Shown here: positions 34,239 through 46,720 of the stretch, in pieces | Numbering within the stretch: position 1 is the first letter of the stretch | Layout of the letters: each line of letters begins with the position of its first letter | NCBI GenBank assembly: GCA_039621445.1 | Contig: CP154954.1 | Location: forward strand, 48,835,847-48,899,846 | Length of the DNA stretch: 64,000 nucleotides | Direction of reading: 5' to 3' | DNA from: Euglena gracilis | Lineage: Eukaryota; Euglenida; Euglenophyceae; Euglenales | Notes under the pieces: model-generated | Told to the model about the DNA's origin: nothing | The model's database searches: none | Seen by the model: only the letters and a program-made list of their open reading frames with translations | Program-made: the position numbers and the translations under genes

Positions 34239-34318
34239 GTCACCCTCCGCCGCCGGGAACAATGGCCCCCCAGCTGTGCGTGTACCCCAATGTTTTCCGC
34301 CCACCTGTCCCCGGTGTG

Positions 34319-34370
34319 TGAGTGAGTGAGTGAGTGAGTGAGTGAGTGAGTGAGTGTGTGTGTGTGTGTT
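34319..34370. repeat. (GTGA)n microsatellite
   Basis: About ten GTGA units are followed by TG. Copy A has only three (9176-9190). Confidence 0.9.
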
Positions 34371-34493
34371 TTGCGTGACATTGGTTTCAGTGTGTTGGTT
34401 TTTTTCAGGCTTCAGGGATAGCGGCGTTCCTCGTTTTCCCCTGCCAAAGGCCCTCAGACTCAGCCTGGGAGACCCCCCCCCCACCATCTCCAG

Positions 34494-34676
34494 CACCTCT
34501 TTCGGGGCCGACTCCCCCCGGCGATCGTCCAGGAGTGGGCCCTCGACTGCCCGGAGTTCCACCGCCTCACCCCCGAGCGGCAGGCGGCTGCCCGGAGGGG
34601 CACGCCCCCTGCGCTCGACGCCGCGCGGTGGCTGCAGGGCCGCCTCGGCCGGGACGGGGAGTACCGCGCCGAGGTG
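34494..34676 (+). CDS. Candidate exon, open in copy B
   Basis: From CATCTCCAG the frame HLFRGRLPPAIVQEWALDCP continues EFHRLTPERQAAARRGTPPA and on to RDGEYRAE without a stop. Copy A has TGA in place of the CGA codon at 34509-34511. The right border is GAG|GTGGTG or three bases later. Confidence 0.55.
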
Positions 34677-35619
34677 GTGGCCGGCCGGGGGTGGGGGGGG
34701 GGTGGTCTGGTGGATGACCACCGGGGCCCCTTTGGGTCGCTGCCACACAAGGTCTCCAGCCCCCCCCCCCCCCACAGGCTGCTTTTGAGGACCGGGTGGG
34801 TGCTGTGGGCAGGCAAAGCTGGATGCCTGCTATGGGCAGGCTCCGCACAGATGATGGCTGGGCACATTGGATGGCCGCCACCCCTTTGGGAAGCCATCCC
34901 TTTTCTGCCATCTCTGTCGGATTCCGATGGGCAACCCTGTTTTTGTGATGGGGTTGACGTATCGGCTTCCGGTCATGCGTTCTTTCTGGCCCATTGCAAA
35001 TGATTTTGTTGATGGGATCGTCCAACCGGTGTCAGTTGGCTGCAGTTGGTGCCCTGGCCATCCCCTTGCTCGGACTACCGCGCATGGCGGCTCTTTGTGG
35101 AAGAGCGGTCCTCTTTCCGGCTCTGTGGGTACTGCCCACGCCGTGGCCTGGGGAGAGGGATTGGACGATTGGCCCGGACAGAAAACGATGTGCCTTTCGG
35201 TTTTGGTCCGTCGGTTCGGAGATTGTAATCGACCAATCTACTGGCCTACCTGCCTACCTACCGGCCTACCTGCCTACTACTACCTACCTGCCCACCCACC
35301 TTCCTGCCGACTGACTTACCTACTTACATCCAAGACACGAAGACGCAGAGAAGACCGTTTCGCTTAGACCGCCCCCCTCCTGTGATCAGCATATTGTTAG
35401 AACATTGATGTGCCTTGGACAAGGCGGTGCCCATCTGCCCCCTCTCATTGGTCCCCAGCTCGCTGTGCCCCCTGGTTGGACCGCCAACTTTCCGGACACC
35501 GTTTGGCCAGGCACCTCATTACTCCCCTCGGCATTGGGGCCCACACGGCCCCCTCCCAACATCGGCCCAACCTGGCCGGTTCCTTCAGGCCTTCGCAAAG
35601 CAAGCGATGCGTCAGGCAG

Positions 35620-35686
35620 TGGCGTGCACCATTACCCGGAGGAGGACCCCCTCAACACGGTGTACCTGGTCTTCCGTCCCTCCTGA
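35620..35686 (+). CDS. Possible terminal exon (copy B, like 11136-11202)
   Basis: The frame and TGA (35684-35686) match copy A, with one His to Tyr change. Confidence 0.35.
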
Positions 35687-35943
35687 CCTCAACCGGCCCC
35701 TCCCTCCCCCCTGCCCGCCGCTCTGTATGACCGTCCTTCAAACGTCCACAAGTGCAGTGCAGTGCAGTGCACGGCGTATTGTATTGTAAAATGGCGACCA
35801 GCGGTGGAGGTCCACAAACCAACTTCGTCGGAGGGCAGGCCGAAACACAGTGTCCCAGTAGTAAACATTAAAACGATAAATGGCCAAGGCATTCCGCATG
35901 CTTGGAAGACATTTTGAGCATCTTTTCAATTAACTGTTTTCAG

Positions 35944-36051
35944 CATTTCAAAGCATTTTTTATTGCTTGGGCATCACGTGCATGGGCACTGTCTCTGTCC
36001 AGGGATGTGTTTGATGACCAACCGATGTGGAGGTCCACCAGAAGAGAAAAG
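35944..36051 (+). CDS. Candidate exon (copy B, like 11459-11566)
   Basis: No difference from copy A was seen. The intron that follows lacks the hAT-like element of copy A. Confidence 0.5.
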
Positions 36052-36342
36052 GTGATTTATGTGTTTATATTCCCCCAGCCAACCATTGCTGGAAACGGCG
36101 TCACCCCCCACCACGCCGTGTTTCCGTCCAAGCAGAGCAAGCACCCCATTTCCAGCAATGCCCGCGAGGATTGTTACCACCATTCTGTTTGCCGCGTGGC
36201 CCCACGTTGCAATCCGAGTGCCACCCTGCCGAATCGAGCTCAGGCTTCTTTTTCCGGAACATCGCACCCCCAGGCTCAGCCAGGTGGGTCGTCGCCAGCC
36301 CAGAGACTGGCTCCCCCCCCCCCACCTGGGAGACGGGGTCAG

Positions 36343-36456
36343 ATCTTCAAATGCGACGCCCTGATTGCGGCCCAGGCAAATCTCTTTTTAAAATGCCCAC
36401 TTCCAGGAAAGGGCATCAGGGGGCGACTATTGCACTTTTTTGCACATTCTTGCGGT
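36343..36456 (+). CDS. Candidate exon (copy B, like 12673-12786)
   Basis: It is 114 bp with the same frame; replacements include His to Gln, Trp to Cys and Ser to Gly. Confidence 0.5.
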
Positions 36457-36677
36457 GTAGATTTTTTGCACCCGGTTCGACCCGGGTCGGACCTGGTTCC
36501 AGCCCTGGAACCCCCTTGGGGGGAGGGCAGCCAGCAGCCTTTTTCCAGCCACGCCAAATTTTCCAGCCTTTGAACAGGACCCCCCCCCCCGGCCTTGAAT
36601 AACGCCCTGGTCGACCCAGGCCGTCCCTGCTGAGGGGGAGGGGGGGGGTTCCTTGCTTTGCGGACACCCAAGCGCAG

Positions 36678-36789
36678 AAGACGTCGAGGGTTGCAAAAAG
36701 ATGTTTGACCGAGCTCCCGACAGTTATGACATTCTTCGCCATAACGCAACGGCTGGCAGGAGTATGTCTGCACTGAGCGCAACCTCTTG
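36678..36789 (+). pseudogene. Damaged exon (copy B, like 13009-13125)
   Basis: It is five bases shorter than copy A (ATAACGCAACGG against ATAACGCTACGCAACGG), which shifts the frame, and the TGC of the second Cys is CGC. The splice borders are unchanged. Confidence 0.45.
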
Positions 36790-36934
36790 GTATGTAATAT
36801 GTTGAATGTATCGAGTTCCATTTGTTTTCTCTGAGTGTGTGTTTTATTTCTATTCATTTTATTGTGTTTTGCTGAGTGGAATGTGTGTGAGTGTTGTGTT
36901 GTGTGTGGGTGTGTATGCCATCCTTTGTACGTCT

Positions 36935-36937
<3 letters not shown>

Positions 36938-37004
<67 letters not shown>
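36938..37004. repeat. (GA)n microsatellite (copy B)
   Basis: This is the counterpart of 13273-13371, shortened. Confidence 0.95.
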
Positions 37005-37006
<2 letters not shown>

Positions 37007-39495
37007 TGTGTGTGTGTCTGTGCGGAATAACACGTTGCACCCAGTGAAACTCCAGCCATTGGTGGTCCTGACAGCCATCTGTGGCAGTTTTTCTGGCATT
37101 TGGCCAAGTACTCTCAACCCTCACCACCAGGGGGTTCTGGAGCTGGAGGGGACCCCTGGGGGAGGGGGTCCAGCCAGCCAGCAGTCCAGCAGCCCCAGCC
37201 CGATGCGAACCTCCCCGGGGCAGGGTCCGTTGAAATAAAGTTGGGGCCAGCCCCGCGAAACCGGGCTCGACCGAAAGCAAAACAATTTGGGAAATTTAAA
37301 AAAAACAAACTGGCATTTTCGAGGGTTTGTCGGTGGTGTTTTCACCTCAAAATTTTTGCTGAAACATCCTAAGCCAGTTGGTTTTGGCTCTTTTTTTGCC
37401 TGTTTTCGGGCACGAGCCAGAAACGATATGAGCTCAGCGTCTCTCCCTCTCCTTGGACCCCACCCACTTTTCCAGTTGGCTGGCTGGATGCCCCCTGGGG
37501 TCTTCAACAAAACCCTTGCTGAACCCTGGCCGCTAATCTTCTCCTGGATCTCTCCGGCCTCCATATCGATCCAACTTCTGCCCCTTCCCCATCTCGGCAT
37601 GTCCTCTTGCAGTCGCGGAGAGCTGCATCCCTGCAAGTGCCTGTCGGTGAGCACAGACGCATTTTAATGACGCTCTTTTTTTTCATCACCAACATTCTGT
37701 TGGTAGCATAGGCTCTCAGTTTGTGAACTCTTCGGAGGGCCTCTGTTGTCAGAACCGGGGTATGTGTAACCCCTTGACGACCTCCAACGGGAAACGGTGG
37801 CCGAATGGTGGTGCTTTATTTTTCAAATGTGACCTTAGCAGAATGGGTGAAATGAAGGGAAATGGTGGACATGGGCTCTCCTTTGCACTAACATTGGCTC
37901 ACCGAAGCAGAGATGCCTGATCCAAGGATACCAGCGCCAGGAATGGGATGCTTTGGGGATGTCAAGAAAAGTCACCTCCCTCCCGCCTCACACCAATGGA
38001 TGGGGATGTGTCTGTTGCTGCATTCACTCATACTGGATTTCCGTTTGTGTGCATGCGCGCAATTTGTTTTTAAAAAAACGCGTCGTCGTTTTTTTTTTGT
38101 GTTGTTTCGACCCCAAAATATTTTGTTGACATCCAAAAATCAAAGAAAAACTTTGCTTTTACCGCCCAGAACGCCTGAACTCGCGGATGTATGTATGAAA
38201 GAAGACCAAAAAAATATTTCGAAAGAAACACGCGCAAACACGCACGCACGCGCGTGCACGTTGCAAACATACACACTGCGGTAGCAAGAAGGAGTAAATA
38301 TTTGGACGAAATCCACAGGCATTGGCTCATGTGCTTCCACCCACAAGGTGAAGTTCACGTTGCATTGTTGCATTCTCGCAGTGAAATCCCCTCTGCTTCG
38401 TTGATGCAAGATGTCGAAACCAAAGTGCCCACAAACATTGGGCATGACCTTTCGACTCCGCCGTCAGCTCTGCACAAGGACAAACGTTGGGTCCGCTTTC
38501 TTCCAAATGGCACTCCAAATCTCATACCCTCGCCGAATTGTGCCCACCTGTTGGTCCAGGGCTGAAGGCGAATCCTCGAAACCCCATGTGTGTGGGTGGG
38601 GGGGTCGACCCCCACACCCATTCTGGTGGGTGGGGGGGGTCCGACCCCACCAGGCCTTCCCTACAGCCTTGTGCCACCCCCAAATTGTCTCCAGCAGTGT
38701 GAACGTTCCCCCCCCCCTTTGGCCAGTCCACAGGCCTCCACACCGCCTCAAGAGGTGGCCCCCCTGTCTCGTTGGCCTTGCCGCCAGCACCCGATGCCGA
38801 GTCGCCGGCAGAACCGCTTGCCCGCGGCCCTGCAAAGGTTCTGTGGTGTCGCACGCTGGCCGGGGCCGGGAGTGCCAGTCACAGTGTGTCCATGGAAGGC
38901 CAGTGGGACTGTGCTGGGTCACCCCTTGGTTGCACTGAGGCTTCTGGCTTGTTTATGGCGCGCGACCTCTGGTTCTTGCCCAATGTGCTGTGTGGCGAGT
39001 GGCCGGGGACCCCATATATCAGTGCTCCTTTTGTTGCTCCGCCTGGCCGGGTGAGCAACTCTGGTGTAAAAAAAATTCCAGCGCTATAGGGATGTACACC
39101 CACCTTGTGTGGTCGGTGTGGCCCCCGTGGGTGGGTCTACACCTTTGCACCCCAGTGCTGCACTTGCCTCCTGCCCTCTTCCCACTTTTCTGTGCGGGGA
39201 CTTGAAAGTTCCACTGTCCTCAGGGTCCTGCGGCTTCAGTAAACCTGGTTCACCAAGCCTTGGCCTCGGGGCGGGTGGCAGGTGGGTGGTGTGCTGCTAG
39301 GTTCGCAGTTCCCTGGCATCCCTGGGGGGGGGGGAACTGAAATTTTTTTCTGGCCACGCCGAAGATAGGCCTGATTTTCAATTTCGTTGGGAAGAATATG
39401 TGCAAAGGCTTTCTAGAGTCCAACCGACGACCAAGAACTCTTGTCACTTTTGATTTCCTCCGTAAATGAAACCAATGGAGACCGTTTGAGGCTCC

Positions 39496-39790
39496 TAAGG
39501 GGGACGGTAATGATGGCAACAGGCCTGGGATTTGTTGGAAAAAGAAAATTCCAGTGGGGCAGGAAATTGTGCGAGGCAAAAATTTGAAGAAATTCGCCTC
39601 AAGTACAAAAACGACCTGACTGAGGAGGATTGGAAACGTTTTGAGACAGATTTTCTCATGTTGCAAAATTTTGCAAATGATGTGACCGACGCCGACGCAT
39701 ATTGGGTTTTAAGACGGGAAATTCCCAAATTTTACAACGAGAGAATTGTCAGGGAACAAGAAAGGGGAGGTGATTTGAACGGGAATGGAG
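39496..39790 (+). pseudogene. Gag-like frame, first part (copy B)
   Basis: This is the counterpart of 15804-16160, ending at GGAG|GTAAGA. An extra base near 39782 puts the donor in a different phase from copy A, consistent with decay. Confidence 0.4.
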
Positions 39791-39908
39791 GTAAGAAATT
39801 TGCTCTTGGTGGATCCCCACCAAGTGCAAGGGGTTTTGGTGAGTGCATTGGAGGGATGGATCCACGTTACATTTTGTCTCCGTGATGTTTTTTGGGACAC
39901 ATTTTGAG

Positions 39909-40230
39909 GTGACGGTTGGGTCGGTAAGGGACAAAAACTTGCTTCTTTCACTCAATGGACGAAATGTGTCAAACGGACAAAAATTGCAAGTTTCCTCCAA
40001 AGAATTTCAACTTCCCCCCACAGAAATCATGGGAATGATGCACAAATGGCTCATGCAAAAGGAGCAAGCCGTTGAATTTAAATGGCATAGTGCCCCCCCC
40101 CCCCCCGGAACGGAATCAAAACCCCCCAATGGATGAGGGTGACAGAAGTTTCCACAGAATCGGAAAATGAGAATTTTTCTCAAAATTCTCAAACGAAAAA
40201 GGAGGGGGGGACACATCAAAATTTTGAATC
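39909..40230 (+). pseudogene. Gag-like frame, second part (copy B)
   Basis: The reading frame VTVGSVRDKNLLLSLNGRNV is kept and then lost in a longer C-run near 40095. The hAT-like insertion at 40267 follows. Confidence 0.35.
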
Positions 40231-40266
40231 ACCCCGTTTCCATTCAAAATATGAAGAAGCACCACT

Positions 40267-40780
40267 CAGGGGGGGGGAAATTGATATCCGCAATTTTTCC
40301 GCAATTTCCGCAATTTTCCGCAATTTCCGCAATTTTCCGCAATTTTCCGCAATTTTTCCGCAATTTCCGCAATTTTTCCGCAATTTTTTTCCCATTTTTT
40401 TCCCGCAGAATTTTTTTCCCACCACCGAAGATGGAAGATGCAATGAGTTCAAGCCATTCTTCAAATGGATCAACAGGTGTGCTATTGTGTTTTGTTGTTT
40501 TTCCCCCCCAGTTTACCAATTTTTCTCACAGGTGCACCACTGGTTACAGAATTGGGTGCGTCCCACCTGTGCAAAGAACATCAAGCATGTTGATTTGTGC
40601 TCGCCTGCATCGACGTGGGTGTTGCAGTGTTCTGAACCTCACAATTGAAAATTTTCTAAGTCCCCATCAGACAGAAATGTGTATACCCGATATCAATTTT
40701 TCCGCAATTTTTCCGCAATTTCCGCAATTTTTCCGCAATTTTTCCGAAGGCCTCCGATATCAATTATCCCCCCCCCCCTG
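40267..40780. mobile_element. hAT-like element (CCGCAATTT family), copy B only
   Basis: The ends are CAGGGGGGGGGAAATTGATA and, at the right, ATCAATTATCCCCCCCCCCTG. It is flanked by CACCACT on both sides (40260-40266 and 40781-40787). Copy A holds the unoccupied site AAGCACCACTCCCTACCCC at about 16627. This is the cleanest insertion in the window. The core encodes an open stretch including VHHWLQNWVRPTCAKNIKHV, perhaps a transposase or captured fragment; it is not identified. Confidence 0.95.
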
Positions 40781-40821
40781 CACCACTCCCTACCCCACCC
40801 CCACAACAAAAATCAATGAAG

Positions 40822-40910
40822 GTGTAACCAGAGCACTGTGCGAACGTTGTGGTAAGATGGGGCATATTGCCGCCAAGTGTTGGGCAAAATTGCCGGCTGC
40901 AAATCAAGGC
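40822..40910 (+). CDS. CCHC zinc-knuckle exon (copy B)
   Basis: It encodes CERCGKMGHIAAKC, an exact knuckle, in the same context as 16671-16760. Confidence 0.55.
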
Positions 40911-41058
40911 CTTTGGGGCTGGGTTGCTGGGGGGGGGTGCGCTCCCACCAGGCCGCCCCCCTGTGGGACGTTGACTTCCCTCGGTGGGTCAATGGCCGTG
41001 GCTGGGGGGCGTCGCAGGGCCGCGGTCCGCTGCCCCACAAAGCCAGGACCCGGCGGAG

Positions 41059-41147
41059 GACCTGAGAGGGCGGAAGAGGCGACGGGGCGAGGACAACGAT
41101 GGGGCGGAGGAGGGGGAGGAGGAGGAGGGCGGCCGGCCACTGAAGAA
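41059..41147 (+). CDS. Basic/acidic linker exon, first paralogue (copy B)
   Basis: It is one Glu codon shorter than copy A, in frame, with the donor AA|GTACAT. Confidence 0.65.
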
Positions 41148-41364
41148 GTACATGGACGGCTTTTTTTTTTGCCAGGGAAGAGCATTCTGGCATTTGGGGG
41201 GAGGGTTTTTTTGGGTCCTTTCTGAATTGGCTCACCCCGGCAACTGAAGGCACTGATTGGGTTGACTGACAGGCTTGTGCGTTTTCCCCCCCTGAATGGG
41301 AGGCATCTTCACCGGGGCTGGACCTGAAAAAGAAGCCTGTCTGCCACCCATTTCCTGTGCACAG

Positions 41365-41513
41365 GTCAGAGCTGTCTGTGCAGCCATCCGTCCCCGCAGT
41401 ACCCAACAGTGCGGCCGGCGATGGGAAGCAGTCGCCGGGGGTTGTCTCGGGGCCGCGGTCCGCTGCCCCACAGAGCCAGGACATGGCAGAGCAGGGGTTT
41501 TCTTCAGCTGCCG
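41365..41513 (+). CDS. Linker exon (copy B, like 17234-17382)
   Basis: It is 149 bp and begins with the G that completes the AA|G Lys codon. Confidence 0.5.
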
Positions 41514-42207
41514 GTGACCCTGCCCCCTGCTGGGGAGGTCCAGCCAGCCAGAACACATTTTTTTTCCAATCCCATCCGGGCTGCAGACAGAGACCAGTGA
41601 CTATTGACGTCCGGTTGCGAAGTGCAGAAAAGTGTTCCTTCCTTTAACGTCCAAGACTGCAAAAAACCAAGCCAATAATTGCAGCAGACCGGGGATTTTT
41701 TTTGGTGGTGAACCTCGCTGTCTCCCACTGGGTTTGGCTAATTTTGGGTCTATTTCGGCGTGAAGTGCCAGAAGATTTTTGACCTTGAAAAGTGGGTTCC
41801 CTGGTCTTAAACAAAACAAACAAAACAGCCCCACACCAGACCCTGCCCACAGCACAAAAAAAACCCAGTGCCCAAAGAACAAAGAACCAAAGAAGAAGGC
41901 AGCCCAACGTGGCAAAAACCCAACACACAAATCCCAACGCCCAGTACACAGCAAAAAAAAAAACTCAATCTCGTTGACAAACCGCCAAAATGAAAAACTC
42001 TGATGATGAAAAACCCACAAATCCCAGAAACGGCAGCCAAAACCCGAGATAAAAACACGTCAAACCTCAAATAGAAAGACACCACAGGTGAGAACACGGC
42101 CCCCAAACCCCACAAATTGAAAACAAATTTCACCAGTCACAGAAACCGTCCAAAGCAGAGCTGTCCCATGCAAAGCCCACCAACTCAATCCCCAGATGGC
42201 AGTCAAA

Positions 42208-42746
42208 TAAACCCCCCTCCCAAATAACCTGGCGGGGCCCTTGCTCCTGGCAGTGGCCGAATAACTTGGCGGGGGGAGAGGAAAAAAAGATGGTTCCAGT
42301 AACTTGGCACCCCCCTTTTTTAGGCAAAATTCCTTTACGACGTTGCAAAAAAGGGTCCAAATAACCTGGCGGGGGCAGGGATTTTTTTAAGTTTGGACCC
42401 CCGGGGGGGGGGAGGGGGAGGGGTAGGGTGGGTGGGTCCGCCGGACCCCCCCCCCCCCCCCCGGGGGGGGGCCCCCCCGGAGGGGGGTGGGATATACTTT
42501 TCGGCGCCGCAGGCGCCGAAAAAATTCTATTTTTAGCACTTTTCGCGATTTTTCGGCCATTTTTTGTGGGTCCCCCAGGCCCCCCCCCCCCCCGGGGGGA
42601 GCCCCCCCTCTAGGGGGTGGGTGGGTGGGGGGGAGACCCCCCCCTCCCCCCCCCCCCGGCGTATAAAAACCCCCGGGGGGGGGGCAGGGAAAAAAGTTGG
42701 TTCCAGTAACCTGGCACCCCGCCAGCTTATTTGGGGGGGGGGTTAA
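42208..42746. mobile_element. TIR element (copy B) with nested G/C-rich element
   Basis: This is the counterpart of 18096-18327, enlarged by about 300 bp (42380-42685). The ends are TAAACCCCCCTCCCAAATAA and TTATTTGGGGGGGGGGTTAA, an extended inverted repeat. Confidence 0.75.
42380..42685. mobile_element. G/C-run element with GGCGCC hairpin, copy B only
   Basis: The core GGGATATACTTTTCGGCGCC continues GCAGGCGCCGAAAAAATT, a hairpin followed by TTTTCGCGATTTTTC. Long C and G runs flank it. A relative lies at about 59050-59390. GGGGGCAGGGA is found at both borders, a possible target duplication. No coding capacity was seen. Confidence 0.7.
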
Positions 42747-43089
42747 TCCTGAGGACAGCACAAAAAAAAACAAGATGACGCTCAAAAACCGCTCGAAACA
42801 CACCCGAAAAACCCAGAAGACAGCAGATGTGTGAGACTGGGGGGGGGTGGCTGTCACAGTTGACTTTGGGGTTTACCCCTTTTTGCCTCTATCACCTTCC
42901 CCCCCCCCCCCCCCCGCCCCGGGGGCCGCTGCAAAAAAGTTGGGCCAGACAAGGCATATGGCCTGAAATATTTGGTCCAGTGCCAAGATTTTTTTTTAAA
43001 AAAAAGGCTCCTTGCAAACTGCAAAGAAGCCCCCCCCCCCCCCTGCGGAACCCCCGGGGGAGGTCTTTAAGAAAACCCCTGCGGCGGAG

Positions 43090-43178
43090 GACCTGAGAGG
43101 GCGGAAGAGACGACGGGGCGAAGACAATGATGGGGCAGAAGAGGATGAGGAGGAGGAGGGCTGCCCGCCACCGAAGAA
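43090..43178 (+). CDS. Basic/acidic linker exon, second paralogue (copy B)
   Basis: It is one Glu codon shorter than 19347-19438, in frame; GCPPPKK is followed by AA|GTACAC. Confidence 0.6.
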
Positions 43179-43383
43179 GTACACAGACGGCTTTTTTTTT
43201 GCCAGGGAGGAACACTCTGGCATTTGGGGGGATGGTTTTCGGGGTCCTTTCTGGATTGGCGCACCCCGGCAAATTAATTGACTGATTGGGTTGAATGACG
43301 GTTTCTTTTTTCTGACTGCGAGGTACACCCGTTGGGGCTGGGTCTTAAAAGAATCCTGTTTGCCACCCATTCTTTGTGCACAG

Positions 43384-43485
43384 GTCAGAGCTGTCTGTGC
43401 GGTCATCTGTCCCTGCAGTACCCAACAATGCGGCTGGCGATGCGACGTGCGATCCAGAGCTCACTACGACAGACATCCAGCCCTG
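43384..43485 (+). CDS. Linker exon, second paralogue (copy B)
   Basis: This is the counterpart of 19642-19743. GCG to GTC changes Arg-Pro to Arg-Ser in the SELSVR stretch, and GTG/GCG differs downstream. Confidence 0.45.
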
Positions 43486-44516
43486 GTCACCGAGCGCTGC
43501 CGCCCCCGTCCAATAACAGAAGTTGCGAAATCCAGACCCTTCAGGAGCGTTTTTCAAAAAAAAACTCTGTTCTGAGTACTGAGTACTGAGTACTGAGCTC
43601 CGACTCAGCAAAAGCCTGGCCAGGATCGACCCTCGGTGGGGTGCGATTGACAGGTGCGCCATGGCACAAAACACCCCCCAAGGTCTTTGAAAAGAAGCCT
43701 GGAGATGCCGTGCGAGGGGCAGGCGCCCCATGGCACCCCATCCGCCCCCCCCCCCCCCGGGGTTGGGTTTTTGGGGGTGCCTGCCCCAAGCAGGCACCCC
43801 CTCTGACCCCTGCGCCAAAGGCCCCGGGGCCTGGAAAAGGCCATTTTCAATGAAACTTTTCTGGGTCCCCCGGACCCCTCCCCCCCCCGGGGGTGTGCCT
43901 GCTCGGGGCAGGCACCCTATAGCACCTACCCCCCCCTCCCCCCCGGTCGGTAAGCACAAGCCTGACAACTTTTCCTCATAAACGGAAATTTTCTCTGCAC
44001 ACACACTGACACACTCCATGAATGCAGTCCAGTGCTGCCACCGGCACAGGCCCGTCGCAGCCACCCACGCAGGACGCTTCCCTTGGGCAGCTGCACTCCC
44101 CCAGAGGGCGGGTGCTGTTGGTGCTTCTTGACCGCGCACCTTTGCTTCTTTTCTGTTCTGTTGTGAGCTGATTTGTGGCAAAGCGAACAAAGCAGAATTA
44201 AACTTTTTTCAAGTGGAAATAAGCGTACAGATTGACTCCAACACTATCGCATGTTGCTCTCTGTTGGGTGGCATGAACAGGAACTTGTTGCACAGAGCTT
44301 TCACGCGCGTATCTCCTGTGTATCCAATGCCATACGGCAGTCGCCTATTCCAGCGCTGCCACCCCCTGGCGGATAGACACACCGGGAGATGGAACTGAGC
44401 ATAATGGGGCTACATAGCCCTTGAAACCAAGCGATGGGGACCGATTTGGGTGTGTTCCAGGGTTTCCAGGGTTATTTCATACTCCAGGGTTGAGTGCGGC
44501 TGGGGCCAACGACCAG

Positions 44517-44636
44517 GCGGGAGACCGGCCCCACGGCCGTCCAAGGCACCTCAACCCCGGTGGCCTCCTCTGCTACAACTGTTGGTCCCGGACCCACATG
44601 GTGGACCACTGCCCCCACCCAGCCAGGCCGCAGCCT
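44517..44636 (+). CDS. CCHC knuckle 1 exon of the multi-knuckle gene (copy B)
   Basis: It encodes CYNCWSRTHMVDHC. Phase 0 in, CCT|GTGTGA out. The next recognised exon (44977) needs two preceding bases, so either a different donor (for example AG|GCCGCA, a GC donor) or a small missing exon lies between. This is the gene copy that continues to a stop at 51405. Confidence 0.65.
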
Positions 44637-44719
44637 GTGTGATCGAGAGACAGGCCATGGCTCGCGGAGTCACTGGCTCCTGCTTTCCGTGCTGTTTTTT
44701 TTTATCACCAGTGTCACCT

Positions 44720-44826
44720 GTGTGTGTGTGTGTGTGTGTGTGTTGTGTGTGTGTGTGTGTGTGTGTGAGTCTGTCTGTCTGTGTGTGTGTGTGTGTGTGT
44801 GTGTGCGTGCGTGCGTGCGTGTGTGT
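44720..44826. repeat. (TG)n microsatellite (copy B)
   Basis: TG and TCTG units; it is shorter than the copy A locus at 21061-21338. Confidence 0.95.
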
Positions 44827-44976
44827 CACCCGTGTGTTTTAAACGGCATCACGTTGATTTGCACCTACGTCTGGATAAGGTGGGGATGCAGTGGGGTGGT
44901 TGCGTCATCAGCGTTGCAGTTTGACTTGAACGAGAAGTTTGCACAACTTTGTCCCTTATCTTTCTGGGGGCTGCAG

Positions 44977-45028
44977 CCTGTTTCCACTATTTTGCAGCAA
45001 ATGTGGAGGCGATAACCACACTGCACAG
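44977..45028 (+). CDS. 5' half of split CCHC knuckle 2
   Basis: It encodes LFPLFCSKCGGDNHTAQ and stops at CAG|GTGCAA in phase 0. Splicing to 47005 gives CSKCGGDNHTAQVC, an exact CX2CX4HX4C knuckle. The fit of spacing and phase across a 2-kb intron is strong evidence that the gene crosses the duplication edge. Confidence 0.75.
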
Positions 45029-45745
45029 GTGCAACCAAGCCCTTCTAAAGGAAAGAGGCATTCATCCCCCACAGATGAGACCCTAACCCTAACCTACCGA
45101 TTGACTTTTGGGTTCCATCAATTCAGTCTGGCTGTTTTTTTTTCTGAATGGGAGTGTTCAAAAAAGGATGATCACGCCCCAGGTCGCAATTATATGCCCC
45201 CCCCCCCCAGGGGTTCCATACAGTTGGGTCAGGGGGCGGGGTCCAAATTTTTTTTGCATTATTGATGGAATAGGGCTAGGGTTAGGAGTTCGGCCTCGGC
45301 CTCCTGACCCTACTCCCGACCCCCTGATCCAACGATGTCCCCCCCCCCCCCGATCAAAATTGGTTTCTCTCGATAATTTGAAAGTTGTCGATGGAACTGT
45401 AGTCCAGATAATGAGTTCACTGAACCTCTCCGGATTTGCCTTTGTCACTATTTTAGTGTTGGTTCAATTGAGCGGCAGGAGTAGGGTAAAGGGCAGGAGA
45501 CTTTCCAATTCATTTTGATTTAGTCAGTTGCATACACTTCTAATTAGGCATGAATCAGGCGTTGAGGTTTCATTTTTTTGAGGTCTAAACCCAACCTCAT
45601 TCCTAACTTAACCAGGTTTTGAATAGTGCTGAGCTCTTAATGGGACATGCACATAATGGAAGGCAAAAAAGACCAGCATTGCAAATTTCACGTAATTCAT
45701 AATTTACAAACTACACACTTGCAATTTACGGTGACTTTCAGTGAT

Positions 45746-46720
45746 TTTACAATACAATTATTTCTGAAATGTTAATGAAGTTTTAACCCCCCCCATACAC
45801 CCCATACCCGGGTTGTTGGATTTTTTTTTGATTTTTAACCTGTTTTTTTTTACCCAAAACTCCATGGGTTTTTGGGCCAAAAACGGCGGCCAGGGGGTCG
45901 AAAAAAATGCTCATTTTCGGCTCAGAAACAGGTTTTCCGGGCCCGGGAGGCCAAAAAACATCGTTTCCAGCAACAAAAAAAATTTTTCGGTTTTTTTTCC
46001 GCCTTTTTTTGACCAGAAATTCCCAAAAACGGCTCAGTCAGAACAGGCCAAACCTGTACAAAATGGCTAAAATTGGCCGAAAAAAAATGGCCGTAACTCA
46101 GGCTAGGCGGGGAGTTGCGGGGAAGTACCGTTAGATAGAGGATTTTAAGGGCTTCAATTTAGGTCTCCGGACTTTTCCTTTGATTCCCCACCATTTTTGA
46201 GCAACTTCAGAAAAATTGTTTTTTTGACCCCAAAAGGGGGCCGAAAACGGCTAAGTCGCAGGCCTGCCGCGCTGATTTGGGCCGTAAATTGGCCATATTT
46301 CGGACTAGGCGGGGAGTTGCGGGGAAATCAAAGTACTGTTAGATTTCCGGAAATAATGTACGTTTTCTCGAGATATTTTTGAAAAATCAATTTTTTGACC
46401 GATTTTTGGACCTCGGCAGAATGGCAGAGTCGGAAGAGGGGGGGGGGCGGGCGGGCGAATCCTACCCAGTTTGGACCCCTTCGCGGGTGAATAACTCGGG
46501 CCTGGCGGGGAGTTGGGGGTCAAACGGAGGTGATTCGGAAACTAGAAATCCAGTCGCTCGCGACTGAAAAAAAATATCCGGGAACGCCAGGATGATGGTG
46601 ATAATCCGCCAGTTCTCCTGGTGGCCCCGACCGGGGGGGGGGGGGAGGGGGCGGGGGAGAGGGGGATTGGACCCCCCCTTTTCCCCAGGGGTAAGCTTCG
46701 CTCTAACCCATAAAGGGATA
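45746..46720. other. Start of unique DNA: repeat D (inverted) and G/C-run sequence
   Basis: The intron between 45028 and 47005 contains an inverted copy of repeat D (about 45788-45990), three GGCGGGGAGTTG motifs (46107, 46309 and 46504) and G/C runs near 46630. No exon was seen. Confidence 0.6.
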